From: Hoyosella sp. YIM 151337
Lineage (GTDB): Bacteria; Actinomycetota; Actinomycetes; Mycobacteriales; Mycobacteriaceae
NCBI RefSeq assembly: GCF_026041215.1
Contig: NZ_JAPEIQ010000026.1
Coordinates: forward strand, 124,001 to 188,000
DNA length: 64,000 bases
Direction: 5' to 3'
Position 1 is the stretch's first letter. Each line of letters starts with the position of its first letter. The notes below the pieces were generated by a model, which saw nothing but the letters and a program-made list of their open reading frames with translations, ran no database searches and was not told the DNA's origin. Below are positions 25,658 through 34,492 of this stretch, piece after piece. The position numbers and the translations under genes were made by a program.

Positions 25658-27085
25658 ATGAGTAGCAGCGGAGCAAGCCTGGTCCGCGTCCTCGGCCGAT
25701 GGGACGTCCTGGCTGTTGCCTTCGGCGCCATGATCGGTTTCGGCTGGATCGTGCTCACCGGAGGATTTCTGGAAGACGCGGGGACGCTCGGTGCCGCGCT
25801 GGCCTTCGTCATCGGAGGCGTCATCGTCGCACTCGTCGGACTCACCTACGCTGAACTCGTCTCGGCGATGCCGGAGGCTGGCGGTGAACACAACTACGTG
25901 CTGCGCGGGCTCGGTTCGCGCGCGGCGTTCTTGACGTCCTGGACGCTGGTGCTCGGCTATATCGCGGTCTGCGCGTTCGAGGCAGTGGCGTTGCCCCACA
26001 GCCTGAAATACCTGATCCCCCAGCTTGATACGGGATACTTGTGGACGATCGCCGACTACGACGTGTATGCGGTGTGGGCGGCAGTCGGTATCGGCGGCGG
26101 CATCGTCATGGCCGTCCTCAACTACGTCGGCGTGCGACCAGCGGCAATCTTCCAGACAATCGCGGTGGTTTTCCTGGCAGCAGTTGGGCTGACCCTTGTT
26201 GTGGGGTCATTCGTCGGAGGCGAGACCGAACACATGCAGCCGCTGTTCGCCACCGGGTTCTCCGGCATCCTTATCGTGCTGATCGCTGTGCCGTTCCTGT
26301 TCGTCGGATTCGACATCATTCCGCAGTCCGCCGGCGAGATCAAACTGCCCTTCAAGATGATTGGCACGCTGCTGATCGTCTCAGTGGCCCTCGCGTCTGC
26401 GTGGTACATCCTGATCATCCTCACGGTCGGATCATCCATGCCCGCAGCGGAACTCGCTGGCGCGGATCTTGCTGCGGCCGATGGAATGTCAGCCCTGTGG
26501 AACAGCCAAACGATGGGTAACATCCTCGTACTCGGTGGAGTCGCCGGCATTCTCACCAGCTGGAATGGCTTCCTCATCGGTGGCAGTCGGCTCATTTACG
26601 CGATGGGTGAATCCGGCATGCTGCCTCGATGGTTCGCCAAAGTTCACCCCCGCTTCCACTCACCAAGCAATGCGATCCTCTTCATCACAGCGCTGAGTGT
26701 CATCGCACCGCTGTTCGGACGGCAGACACTGATATGGCTCGTCGGTGCAGGCGGGTTCGCCATCGTCGTCGCGTACATCATGGTCGCGATCACCTTCTTG
26801 GTGCTGCGGCGCCGCGAGCCGGGTATGGAACGCCCATTCCGCGTCGGGCCGGGCCGGACCGTCGGTGTTCTCGCCGTGGTGCTCGCGCTCGCTTTGCTGG
26901 TGCTGTTCCTGCCGGGCATGCCGGGCGGGCTGTCGGCACCTGAGTGGGTGGTGCTGGCTATTTGGGGGGTGCTCGGGCTGATTCTGCTGACACGCGTTCC
27001 GCGCATCACGCCGGGACCCGACGCGGAAGAGCGCATCAGGGCCGCGACCGGTGGGCGCCACCGCTCAACTGCCCCTCAGCGCTGA
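25658..27085 (+). CDS. APC-superfamily amino-acid permease
   Basis: A 475-residue transporter with about twelve membrane segments. The N-terminus (GRWDVLAVAFGAMIGFGWIVLTG) has the APC substrate-binding Gly-rich first helix. A conserved stretch near residue 320 (WFAKVHPRFHSPSNAILF) is also typical. The start lies one base after the dehydrogenase stop, with an AAGGAGG site inside the upstream gene's end, so the two are co-transcribed. Import of glutamate or another amino acid for catabolism is likely. The 3' end overlaps the convergent PucR gene by 21 bases. Confidence 0.87.
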   Translation: MSSSGASLVRVLGRWDVLAVAFGAMIGFGWIVLTGGFLEDAGTLGAALAFVIGGVIVALVGLTYAELVSAMPEAGGEHNYVLRGLGSRAAFLTSWTLVLGYIAVCAFEAVALPHSLKYLIPQLDTGYLWTIADYDVYAVWAAVGIGGGIVMAVLNYVGVRPAAIFQTIAVVFLAAVGLTLVVGSFVGGETEHMQPLFATGFSGILIVLIAVPFLFVGFDIIPQSAGEIKLPFKMIGTLLIVSVALASAWYILIILTVGSSMPAAELAGADLAAADGMSALWNSQTMGNILVLGGVAGILTSWNGFLIGGSRLIYAMGESGMLPRWFAKVHPRFHSPSNAILFITALSVIAPLFGRQTLIWLVGAGGFAIVVAYIMVAITFLVLRRREPGMERPFRVGPGRTVGVLAVVLALALLVLFLPGMPGGLSAPEWVVLAIWGVLGLILLTRVPRITPGPDAEERIRAATGGRHRSTAPQR

Positions 27086-28603
27086 CACCATGCGGCTGGC
27101 CTGAAGTGCGAGCCACAGGTCCGCACGCACGTAGGCCGAATCAGGGTCCCGTCCGATCAATTCCGTGATCTTGTGCAGGCGGTTGCGCATCGTGTGTCGA
27201 TGCACACCAAGCACCGACGCCGCCACCTCAATGTGCCCGTTGCTTTCGAGGTACGCCGCAAGGGTGTCGACGAGTGACGAGCGGTGTTTCCGATCGTGTG
27301 TGTGCAGCGCTCCGAGGGCTGTCGCGGCGAGGGCTTCGAGTTCATCGCGGCTGCGGCTGCCGAGAAGCAGACTAAAGGTGCTGGACGTGGCGCAGTCGAC
27401 GAACCGGCCCGGCTGAAACCGTCCGGTCCGTGCGGCAGCCACCGCTTGCCGCACGGATGTGGCGGTCTCGCTGATCGGCACAAGGAGGCCCGCACCACCG
27501 CTGATCTTCCGTTCAAGCTGAGCGCTGATACTGTCTCGCAGCCTCGGCGCCGCCGAACTCGCCGCCGCGGGAAGAATAATCACGATCTCTGTGTCCATGG
27601 CACCCATGAGGTACGGGGTGGCTTCCGCTTGCAGCACCTCAGCGGCCCGCCGAAGCGCCGTCAGTATCGGGCCAACGTCAGCGAGGGCAACAGCACCCAC
27701 CTGGTCATTGCTGTCAAAACCGAAATAGCGCAGCACCGCGTCACTCACCTGGGCCGGTGCTGTGACAAGCGCAGCGGTGACAGCGTTCCGCAGCCGTTCC
27801 TCCGCGTCTGCGACCGCGGCTGGTTTGCCGAGCTCAATCGCGACGAGCGACACCGCATGCGCAGTGAGTAGCCGGTCTGGCGGACTCAGCTGCCCAGCAG
27901 TGAGCACCCCGAGATACCCGTGATGCTGTTGTGCCGCCACACTCTGGACCGTGCACACACCTGTGGCGCCCTCGACCACGCGGCTCATGCGCTGCCTTTT
28001 CTTCGTTCCGTGGCGGGCGATGGCGTGACGCATCAGCTCAGCGAGGCTTTCCGTATTCGCACCAGCCTCGGCGAGCACGCGGTTTTCGTTATCCACCACC
28101 ATGACTGACGCGGTGAGCGCACGCGACAGCGACGACACAACTGCAGGAATACCGCCACGCAAAGTGGCCCGCACGAGGTTCTCCTGCTGATCGACGACCC
28201 GCTGCACCGCACGCACCTGGTCAGCGGTGAGTTCGTCGATCACCGCCCGGGTGATCGCGATGAACGGCGTTTCCGCCGGCACAGCCAGAATCGGAAAACC
28301 CAGCGCATCACCGGCGGCCCGGATGCCTTCCGGCACCGCTGAGTACGTGGTGCCCGTGTCGAATGCGAGCGCGACGGTGCCCGCATGAGCAAGCGCGGAC
28401 ACATAGCGAAACTGCTCGTCTGCGCTGCCGCCGATTTTGATGCCGGTGGTCATGACGAGTTCACCGCCGGAAAGCCAGGGTGCAGGGTCAGCTAGCTCGA
28501 TCGCGTGCGCCCAGTCGATGACACGATCAGCCCCATCGCGGCCAGCAACAAGCGTTAAACCAAGCTCGGGCCGCTGCGTCAGACGGCGGACAGTGATCGC
28601 CAC
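27065..28603 (-). CDS. PucR-family transcriptional regulator (first of two)
   Basis: About 512 residues: an N-terminal PucR domain (LTLVAGRDGADRVIDWAHAIEL, then WLSGGELVMTTG), a central GAF/CdaR-like region, and a C-terminal PucR HTH (LAAYLESNGHIEVAASVLGVHRHTMRNRLHKI). GTG 28603 with AGGA upstream is chosen because a start at 28672 would overlap the preceding gene by 59 bases. It follows the second PucR gene by ten bases, so the two form an operon. It probably senses a nitrogenous metabolite and controls the adjacent permease or hydantoinase genes. Confidence 0.88.
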   Translation of the reverse strand: MAITVRRLTQRPELGLTLVAGRDGADRVIDWAHAIELADPAPWLSGGELVMTTGIKIGGSADEQFRYVSALAHAGTVALAFDTGTTYSAVPEGIRAAGDALGFPILAVPAETPFIAITRAVIDELTADQVRAVQRVVDQQENLVRATLRGGIPAVVSSLSRALTASVMVVDNENRVLAEAGANTESLAELMRHAIARHGTKKRQRMSRVVEGATGVCTVQSVAAQQHHGYLGVLTAGQLSPPDRLLTAHAVSLVAIELGKPAAVADAEERLRNAVTAALVTAPAQVSDAVLRYFGFDSNDQVGAVALADVGPILTALRRAAEVLQAEATPYLMGAMDTEIVIILPAAASSAAPRLRDSISAQLERKISGGAGLLVPISETATSVRQAVAAARTGRFQPGRFVDCATSSTFSLLLGSRSRDELEALAATALGALHTHDRKHRSSLVDTLAAYLESNGHIEVAASVLGVHRHTMRNRLHKITELIGRDPDSAYVRADLWLALQASRMVSALRGS

Positions 28604-28613
28604 GGCTACGATC

Positions 28614-30173
28614 CTAACGGCCGATGTGGGCCAGAATGTCGTCCTGGAAAACGAGATAGAGGTTCGCGACAACCTGTGCGGATGTTATCGAGCCACCGAC
28701 GAGATGTTCCACGTTGCGGAGACGGTAGCGCACCGTATTCGGGTGTATGAAGAGCAGCTCTGCCGTGCGCTTGACGTCCTGGTCGTTCGCCAGATACGTC
28801 ACGATTGTCTCGACCAGATCAGGTGCGGACAGCAGCGCGCCGAACGTGCGATCGAGCCGTGCAGCCACCTGCGCATCGTCGCGGCGGATCAGCAGCCACG
28901 CCGCGAAGTCGACTTCGTCGAGACGGACAATCGTCGTGTCGGCGCTACGTTCCCGCCTTCGCTGCACCAGTTTCCACGCAGTGTCAGCCTCATTGAAGTA
29001 TTGGGGTGCGACAGTAAGGTCGCTGAACGGTCCACTGACGCCCACGAGATGTGTGCGCCCCAGCTCCTCGAGCCAGGCCGTTGCGACTGCGCCCTCGGCG
29101 ACGACAGCGGTGACTCCGATCGTGGGGTTTTCAGCGTCCTCCGTATCCGACATGACGATCGGAAGATTCTCGAGCTGCGCATCCTCAAGCAGCTGAGCTG
29201 TGTCAACTGGATCGCTCCGACCCGGCAGCGGGCTCGCCACGACCACCCGCAACCCGGTGCCCACACGAAAACGAAACGGGCGCAGGCGATCCCAAGTCTG
29301 CCTGATCTGCGAGGTGGTAATCCCCTGGCGCAGTGCCGAAATGACTCGGACCGCCTCCGCTCGTTCCTGACTCATGACCAGCGACCGCACCGCGTTCGCT
29401 GCCGCAAGAATGCGTTCCGCGGTTTCGAGAAGATCCGGCCCCAAGTCGCCGATCACGGTGCTGCTCCGCGATGCGATCGCGAGCCAGAACGACGTTCCGC
29501 GCAGGAAGAGCGGTCGTGTTGTCACCGCCCATTGCCCCACCGAGAAGCGCTGCGGAGAGGTGTCTCGGGCAGCAATCTCTTCCCACATCAGGAGGAGCGG
29601 CCCATGCCCAGTTGACGCGGCGATCCGTCCTGAACCTTCGTAGAGCACCGCCGTACCCCGGCACAGCGCACCGAGGCGCGCCACCAGTGAACTCACTGGG
29701 TCGGCTGCGGACAGCGACTGCAGAAGATCGTTCTGCAGCCAGACCGTCCGTTTGAGCAGGTACGTCTCCGCAGCCAGGACGCCACGGTTAACGAAATCCT
29801 CGATAGTTGCGAATGGAGTATCCGCGGCGACCGTGAGCAGCGGGAACTGCCGGGCCCGTGCCGCGTCCCGGAGTCCCTGCGGGACCTCCGCGAAGTGCAC
29901 ACCGATCCCGAAAAGCAGGGCGACGACACCGGCATCCTGGAGTTCGGTAATGAGTCGTTCCTGCGGCCGTGTGTCATGTGGCTTGTCAGCGAACCGCAGT
30001 CCGGTCGTCAGCATCAGTGAGCCCGGGCTCAGCCAGCGTGCTGCATCTTCAATCTCGATGGAATGCGCCGACCTGATCACTTCTGATCCGCCGCCGGACT
30101 GAACCACACCGAGTCGCAGACTCGGCTCGTCGATGAGCTGGCGCAGTGTCAGTGGCGTTGTGCGCTCGCTCAT
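28614..30173 (-). CDS. PucR-family transcriptional regulator (second of two)
   Basis: A 519-residue regulator with an N-terminal PucR domain (LRLGVVQSGGGSEVIRSAHSIEI, then WLSPGSLMLTTGLRFA) and a C-terminal PucR HTH (YLANDQDVKRTAELLFIHPNTVRYRLRNV). ATG 30173 follows an AGTGAGG site; extending the frame further upstream would run through the operator palindrome at 30205. It is divergent from hyuA, the classic geometry for control of a degradative operon. The two adjacent PucR genes are distinct in sequence and may respond to different effectors. Confidence 0.88.
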   Translation of the reverse strand: MSERTTPLTLRQLIDEPSLRLGVVQSGGGSEVIRSAHSIEIEDAARWLSPGSLMLTTGLRFADKPHDTRPQERLITELQDAGVVALLFGIGVHFAEVPQGLRDAARARQFPLLTVAADTPFATIEDFVNRGVLAAETYLLKRTVWLQNDLLQSLSAADPVSSLVARLGALCRGTAVLYEGSGRIAASTGHGPLLLMWEEIAARDTSPQRFSVGQWAVTTRPLFLRGTSFWLAIASRSSTVIGDLGPDLLETAERILAAANAVRSLVMSQERAEAVRVISALRQGITTSQIRQTWDRLRPFRFRVGTGLRVVVASPLPGRSDPVDTAQLLEDAQLENLPIVMSDTEDAENPTIGVTAVVAEGAVATAWLEELGRTHLVGVSGPFSDLTVAPQYFNEADTAWKLVQRRRERSADTTIVRLDEVDFAAWLLIRRDDAQVAARLDRTFGALLSAPDLVETIVTYLANDQDVKRTAELLFIHPNTVRYRLRNVEHLVGGSITSAQVVANLYLVFQDDILAHIGR

Positions 30174-30204
30174 CGACCTCACTTTTTCGGACAAGCAAAT
30201 CGAT

Positions 30205-30220
30205 TTGTTCAATTGAACAA
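30205..30220. promoter_or_regulatory. Perfect 16-bp palindrome in the PucR/hyuA divergent region
   Basis: TTGTTCAATTGAACAA is a perfect dyad, centred between the PucR start (30173) and hyuA (30346). It is a good candidate operator for one of the PucR proteins. The surrounding bases (30180-30245) are A/T-rich, consistent with overlapping promoters. Confidence 0.65.
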
Positions 30221-30345
30221 GACTAATTGGCTTCGACTGTAAATCTGACAGTGACATAGAACACGCCACCATGCAACTATCGTCCGCATACCGCAGCCGG
30301 CGCGGTGCCCCTCGCCCCATCCGAGCAGCCTGAGGAGGCCCTCAC

Positions 30346-32397
30346 ATGCCGAAGCACCGAGTAGCCGTCGACGTCGGCGGCACATTCACAGATGTCTGCG
30401 TATTCGACGAAGACGCTAGAGATATCCGGGTCACAAAGGTCCCGTCCACGCCAGACGATCCGATGCGCGCAGTCCTGCGCGGCGTCCAGCGCAGCGGTGT
30501 GAACCTCTCCGACGTCTCTCTGTTCTCGCATGGCACGACCGTCGCCACCAATGCGCTCATCACGCGCAACTTCGGCCCTGCCGCGATGGTAACGACAACC
30601 GGATTCCGCGACGTCATCGAGATCCGCGACGGGACGAAGGATGATCTGTGGGATGCATACAACGACGTTGCGCCACCATATATCCGCCGCCGGGACCGGT
30701 TCGAAGTCACTGAACGAATGGACTACGCAGGTCATGTCGTCACGCCTCTCGACGAGGTGGAAGCACACCGAGTCGCAGCGCTACTGCGTAAGCGCGGCGC
30801 CCAAACCGTCGCCGTGTGCTTCATCAACTCGTACGTCAATCCCGCGCACGAGATTCGGATGCGCGAGATCCTCGAGGAAGAACTGCCCGGCGTCGCGATC
30901 TCCACCAGCGCTGAGATCCTCCCCGAGATCTTCGAGCACGACCGCTTCAACACCACCGTCGCGAACGCCGTCCTCGCACCGAAGGTCAGCGGGTACGTCA
31001 ACCGCCTCGCCGACGAACTCCAGGCGGGCGGCTACCGCGGGGACCTCCTTCTGCTGCATTCCGGTGGCGGATCGATGACACCCCGCATGGTCGAGCGGTA
31101 TCCCGTTCGACTCGCTGCGTCGGGAATCGCGGCGGGCGCGATAGCCGCTCGTCACGTCGCTGCACAGTGCGGCTTCCCGAACGCCATCGGCCTCGACATG
31201 GGCGGTACCAGCACCGATATCGCCATGGTCCACGGCGGTGAATTGCGCGTCACCAAAGAATGGTCGGTCGAGTACGGATACCCGATCATCTTCCCGTCCA
31301 TCGAGGTCCTGACGATCGGCGCCGGTGGCGGCTCGATCGCGCACATCGACAACGCAGGTTCGCTCCGCAACGGGCCGCAATCAGCGGGCGCTGATCCGGG
31401 GCCGGCCTGTTACGGCACTGGCGGTACGCTCCCCACGAACTCGGACGCCAACCTCGTCCTCAACCGTCTCGGAACGTCTCTAGCTGGCGGCGCCAAAACG
31501 CTCGCACCTGAACTTGCTGAGAAGGCACTGCTCGAGTATGTCGCACAACCCCTCAGCCTCGATCTTGATGACGCCGCAAGTGCAGTTCTGCAGGTCGCGA
31601 ACGCGAACATGGCAGATGCGGTACGTCTCATCTCGATCCGCCGCGGCTACGACCCGCGGGAGTTCGCCCTGATCGCGTTCGGCGGTGCCGGTGCCCTGCA
31701 CGGCGCGGAAGTCGCCCGCGAACTCAACATCCCGACAGTGATCGTGCCAGCAAACCCGGGCGTCACCTCTGCGCTCGGCTGTCTGCTCGTTGACATCCGT
31801 CACGACCTGTCCGCGATGTTCGACGCCGTCGCCGACGAAGCCGATCCCGACGAGTTCGACAGTGCATTCGCTGGGCTGGAAGCTGAGGCCACAACGCGGC
31901 TCCAGCATGAGGGCGTGGAGGGCGAGGACGCGCTGCTGCAGCGCACCGTTTCCATGCGCTACCTGGGCCAATGGCGATCGCTCACCGTCAACTGCGGAAG
32001 CGGCCCAGACGGTTTGGCGGAAGCGATCGAACGCTTCCATGAACAGCACGAACGCGAATATTCGTTCCGGCGTGACGAAGTGCCCGTCCAGATCTACCAG
32101 CTGGGGCTCACCGCGATTGGTGTGACGCCGAAGCCAACATTCGTGCCGCACGACGCGACCGCGACACCCGCGCCCGCGCCACGCGAAACACGCGAGGTCT
32201 ACTTCGACGGGCACAAATGGCTCGACACCCCTATCTACGACCGGACATCGCTGCCTGCGGGCACCCAGCTTTCTGGTCCGGCCGTCATCGACCAGTTGGA
32301 CTCAACAACCGTCGTACCGCCGGAGGCGCGTGCGGAAATCGACGAGTGGCTCAACATCCGCATTCACCTGACCGCCGATTTCACGACGGAGGCCTGA
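30346..32397 (+). CDS. hyuA: Hydantoinase/oxoprolinase family subunit A
   Basis: A 683-residue HyuA-type ATPase subunit: RVAVDVGGTFTDVCVFDE (actin-like phosphate loop) and SHGTTVATNALI in the N-terminal domain, GLDMGGTSTDIAMVHGGE and TIGAGGGSIAHID in the hydantoinase A domain, then LIAFGGAGALHGAEVAREL. The family includes N-methylhydantoinase, 5-oxoprolinase and the acetone/acetophenone carboxylase beta subunit. The ATG has a GAGG site. hyuB follows after two bases. The substrate (hydantoin, oxoproline or ketone) cannot be fixed from sequence; the permease downstream suggests a nitrogenous ring compound. Confidence 0.92.
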   Translation: MPKHRVAVDVGGTFTDVCVFDEDARDIRVTKVPSTPDDPMRAVLRGVQRSGVNLSDVSLFSHGTTVATNALITRNFGPAAMVTTTGFRDVIEIRDGTKDDLWDAYNDVAPPYIRRRDRFEVTERMDYAGHVVTPLDEVEAHRVAALLRKRGAQTVAVCFINSYVNPAHEIRMREILEEELPGVAISTSAEILPEIFEHDRFNTTVANAVLAPKVSGYVNRLADELQAGGYRGDLLLLHSGGGSMTPRMVERYPVRLAASGIAAGAIAARHVAAQCGFPNAIGLDMGGTSTDIAMVHGGELRVTKEWSVEYGYPIIFPSIEVLTIGAGGGSIAHIDNAGSLRNGPQSAGADPGPACYGTGGTLPTNSDANLVLNRLGTSLAGGAKTLAPELAEKALLEYVAQPLSLDLDDAASAVLQVANANMADAVRLISIRRGYDPREFALIAFGGAGALHGAEVARELNIPTVIVPANPGVTSALGCLLVDIRHDLSAMFDAVADEADPDEFDSAFAGLEAEATTRLQHEGVEGEDALLQRTVSMRYLGQWRSLTVNCGSGPDGLAEAIERFHEQHEREYSFRRDEVPVQIYQLGLTAIGVTPKPTFVPHDATATPAPAPRETREVYFDGHKWLDTPIYDRTSLPAGTQLSGPAVIDQLDSTTVVPPEARAEIDEWLNIRIHLTADFTTEA

Positions 32398-32399
32398 TC

Positions 32400-34397
32400 A
32401 TGACGACAACACTTCCCGAAAAGACCACGCCGCTGACGCCCGCAGGGCTTGACCCGGTGACGTTCGAAGTGCTTAAGAACGCCTTCGTCACCGCCGTCGA
32501 CTTGATGAGCGAGCAGATTATGCGCACCTGCTACTCGTTCGTCATCTACGCCCGCGACTTCTCATCCGCGCTCTGCGACGCCGAAGGCAACACGGTGATG
32601 CAGGGCAGCGCTGACATCGCCGTGCACGTCGGCACGCTGCACTTCCAGTGCAAGGCAGTAATCGAGGAATTCGGCAACGACATCAATCCGGGGGACGTCT
32701 TCGCCATCAACGATCCCTACCGCGGCGGAACGCATTTCAACGACGTCAGCTTCATTCGCCCGATCTTCGTGGGCAACGAGATTATTGGATTCGCGCAAAA
32801 CAAAGGCCACTGGGCCGATGTCGGCGGCAACGTGCCCGGCTCGTTCGACGTCAACGCGAAGGAGCACTTCAGCGAGGGGCTCCGGATCACTCCCGTCCGG
32901 CTCTGGCACCGCGGCAAGCAATTACGCGACGTCGCGCAGCTGCTCGTCTCGAACACGCGCTCCCCGTACAGCTGCATGGGTGACCTCAACGCGCAAGCCG
33001 AAGCCACCGCGGTGTGCGAGCGTGAAATACTGCGGCTCGTCGACCGGTACGGCAAAGATACGGTCGTCGCAGCAATGGGCGGCGCACAGGACTACGTCGA
33101 GCGCATGGTGCGGCACAAGCTCACCGAACTCCCGCAGGGTGAGTGGCACACCGTCGACTACCTCGATTCCGATCCCAGCAAGCCCGAGGGCCTCATCCCC
33201 ATCTCGGTGAAGATGCGGATCGACGATGACGGCATCCACTACGACCTCACCGGCAGTGCGCCCGCTGTCGCAACTTTCCTCAACTCTGGTTACGGCACAA
33301 CGCATTCGGCGCTGTATGCAGGCACGAAGACCTTCTTCCCTGACGTGCCGCTGAACTCTGGCCTCTATCGCGTGGTCCACGCCGATATCGGCCCTGAAGG
33401 CACAGTCGTCAACGCTTCGTGGCCCACTGCGGTTACCGGATTCTGTTCTGGCCCATACGAGAAGCTCATGAACGCGCTCTTCGAGATCTGGTCGCAGGTC
33501 ATTCCGGAACGGGCGATGGCATGCGCGTTCAACCTTGAGTACCTCCTCGTGGGCGGCAAGGACGGCCGGACCAAGGAGCGGCCGTACTTCATGTGGTACG
33601 ACTGGATGGCCGGCGGCTGGGGCGGGCGGGCCAGCAAAGACGGATCTGGTGCTACCGCACCAGTTTTCGGCCCCGGCCTCGCGGTCCAGCCGGTCGAGGG
33701 GCAGGAACGACTCTCGCCTGTCCTCACCAGCGGGCACGCCATCGTCACCGACTCGGGTGGTCCCGGGGAGTTCCGCGGAGGCTGTGGGCTCGAGAAAGGT
33801 GGCATCCTGACCGATTGTGAGAGCACGGTGATGTCGTACTGCTGCGACCGCGCCCGCTCCGTCACCTGGGGCATCAACGGCGGACTGCCATCGATCCCCC
33901 ATGGCGTGTGGCTCAACAAAGGCACACCGGACGAGCGCTTCCTCGGCGCGACATTTTCCAACGTAGGCATCGAACCGGGTGACTCGTTTACTCGGCCGTC
34001 CGCAGGTGGTGGCGGGCATGGGGATCCGCTCAAGCGCGACCCGCAGGCCGTCGCTGAGGACGTGATCGATGGCTACGTCTCACTCGCCCGCGCCGCACAA
34101 GACTATGGCGTTGTCATCGTCGCCGTGGATCCTGAACTCGACGTTTACGAAGTCGATCTGGCTGCCACTGCCGACCTGCGGGCCACGATCGCGGGTGAGC
34201 GCAGCACCTGGTTGCATGCGGACCCACATGACATCGCCCGCAGGTACCGCGACGGCGAACTCGACATGTTCGATCTGGTCCGCCGCTACGGCGTCATCGT
34301 CGACTGGGGAACCGGGCAGCTTTTCGAAAGCACCACCCGCCAGTACCGCGAACTGCTTACCAAACGGGCCGCTGCCTACTGGGCACAGCCCGCCTGA
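32400..34397 (+). CDS. hyuB: Hydantoinase/oxoprolinase family subunit B
   Basis: A 665-residue HyuB-type subunit: LDPVTFEVLKNAFVTAVDLM, GDVFAINDPYRGGTHFNDV and the C-terminal PGEFRGGCGLEKGG and PSAGGGGHGDP motifs. It forms the heteromer with HyuA that opens a ring amide or carboxylates a ketone with ATP hydrolysis. ATG 32400 starts two bases after the hyuA stop; the stop is followed by a strong hairpin (34413-34443). Confidence 0.92.
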   Translation: MTTTLPEKTTPLTPAGLDPVTFEVLKNAFVTAVDLMSEQIMRTCYSFVIYARDFSSALCDAEGNTVMQGSADIAVHVGTLHFQCKAVIEEFGNDINPGDVFAINDPYRGGTHFNDVSFIRPIFVGNEIIGFAQNKGHWADVGGNVPGSFDVNAKEHFSEGLRITPVRLWHRGKQLRDVAQLLVSNTRSPYSCMGDLNAQAEATAVCEREILRLVDRYGKDTVVAAMGGAQDYVERMVRHKLTELPQGEWHTVDYLDSDPSKPEGLIPISVKMRIDDDGIHYDLTGSAPAVATFLNSGYGTTHSALYAGTKTFFPDVPLNSGLYRVVHADIGPEGTVVNASWPTAVTGFCSGPYEKLMNALFEIWSQVIPERAMACAFNLEYLLVGGKDGRTKERPYFMWYDWMAGGWGGRASKDGSGATAPVFGPGLAVQPVEGQERLSPVLTSGHAIVTDSGGPGEFRGGCGLEKGGILTDCESTVMSYCCDRARSVTWGINGGLPSIPHGVWLNKGTPDERFLGATFSNVGIEPGDSFTRPSAGGGGHGDPLKRDPQAVAEDVIDGYVSLARAAQDYGVVIVAVDPELDVYEVDLAATADLRATIAGERSTWLHADPHDIARRYRDGELDMFDLVRRYGVIVDWGTGQLFESTTRQYRELLTKRAAAYWAQPA

Positions 34398-34412
34398 CCC
34401 CCTAACCAACCA

Positions 34413-34443
34413 GCGTGTCTGGCTGCTCGACAGCCAGACACGC
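34413..34443 (+). terminator. Hairpin between hyuB and the permease
   Basis: Perfect 13-base arms (GCGTGTCTGGCTG and its complement) flank the loop CTCGA, starting 15 bases after the hyuB stop. There is no T-run, as is usual in actinobacteria. It may terminate or only attenuate, because the next gene is in the same direction 50 bases on. Confidence 0.65.
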
Positions 34444-34492
34444 CGGTGAAACCTGCCTTCACCAGATCCTCATTCCCCATGGGCGGAGACCT

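Noticed and set aside
32922-34019. 365-codon minus-strand frame inside hyuB
   Set aside because: Codon-periodicity shadow of a highly GC-biased gene; no domain and no ribosome site.
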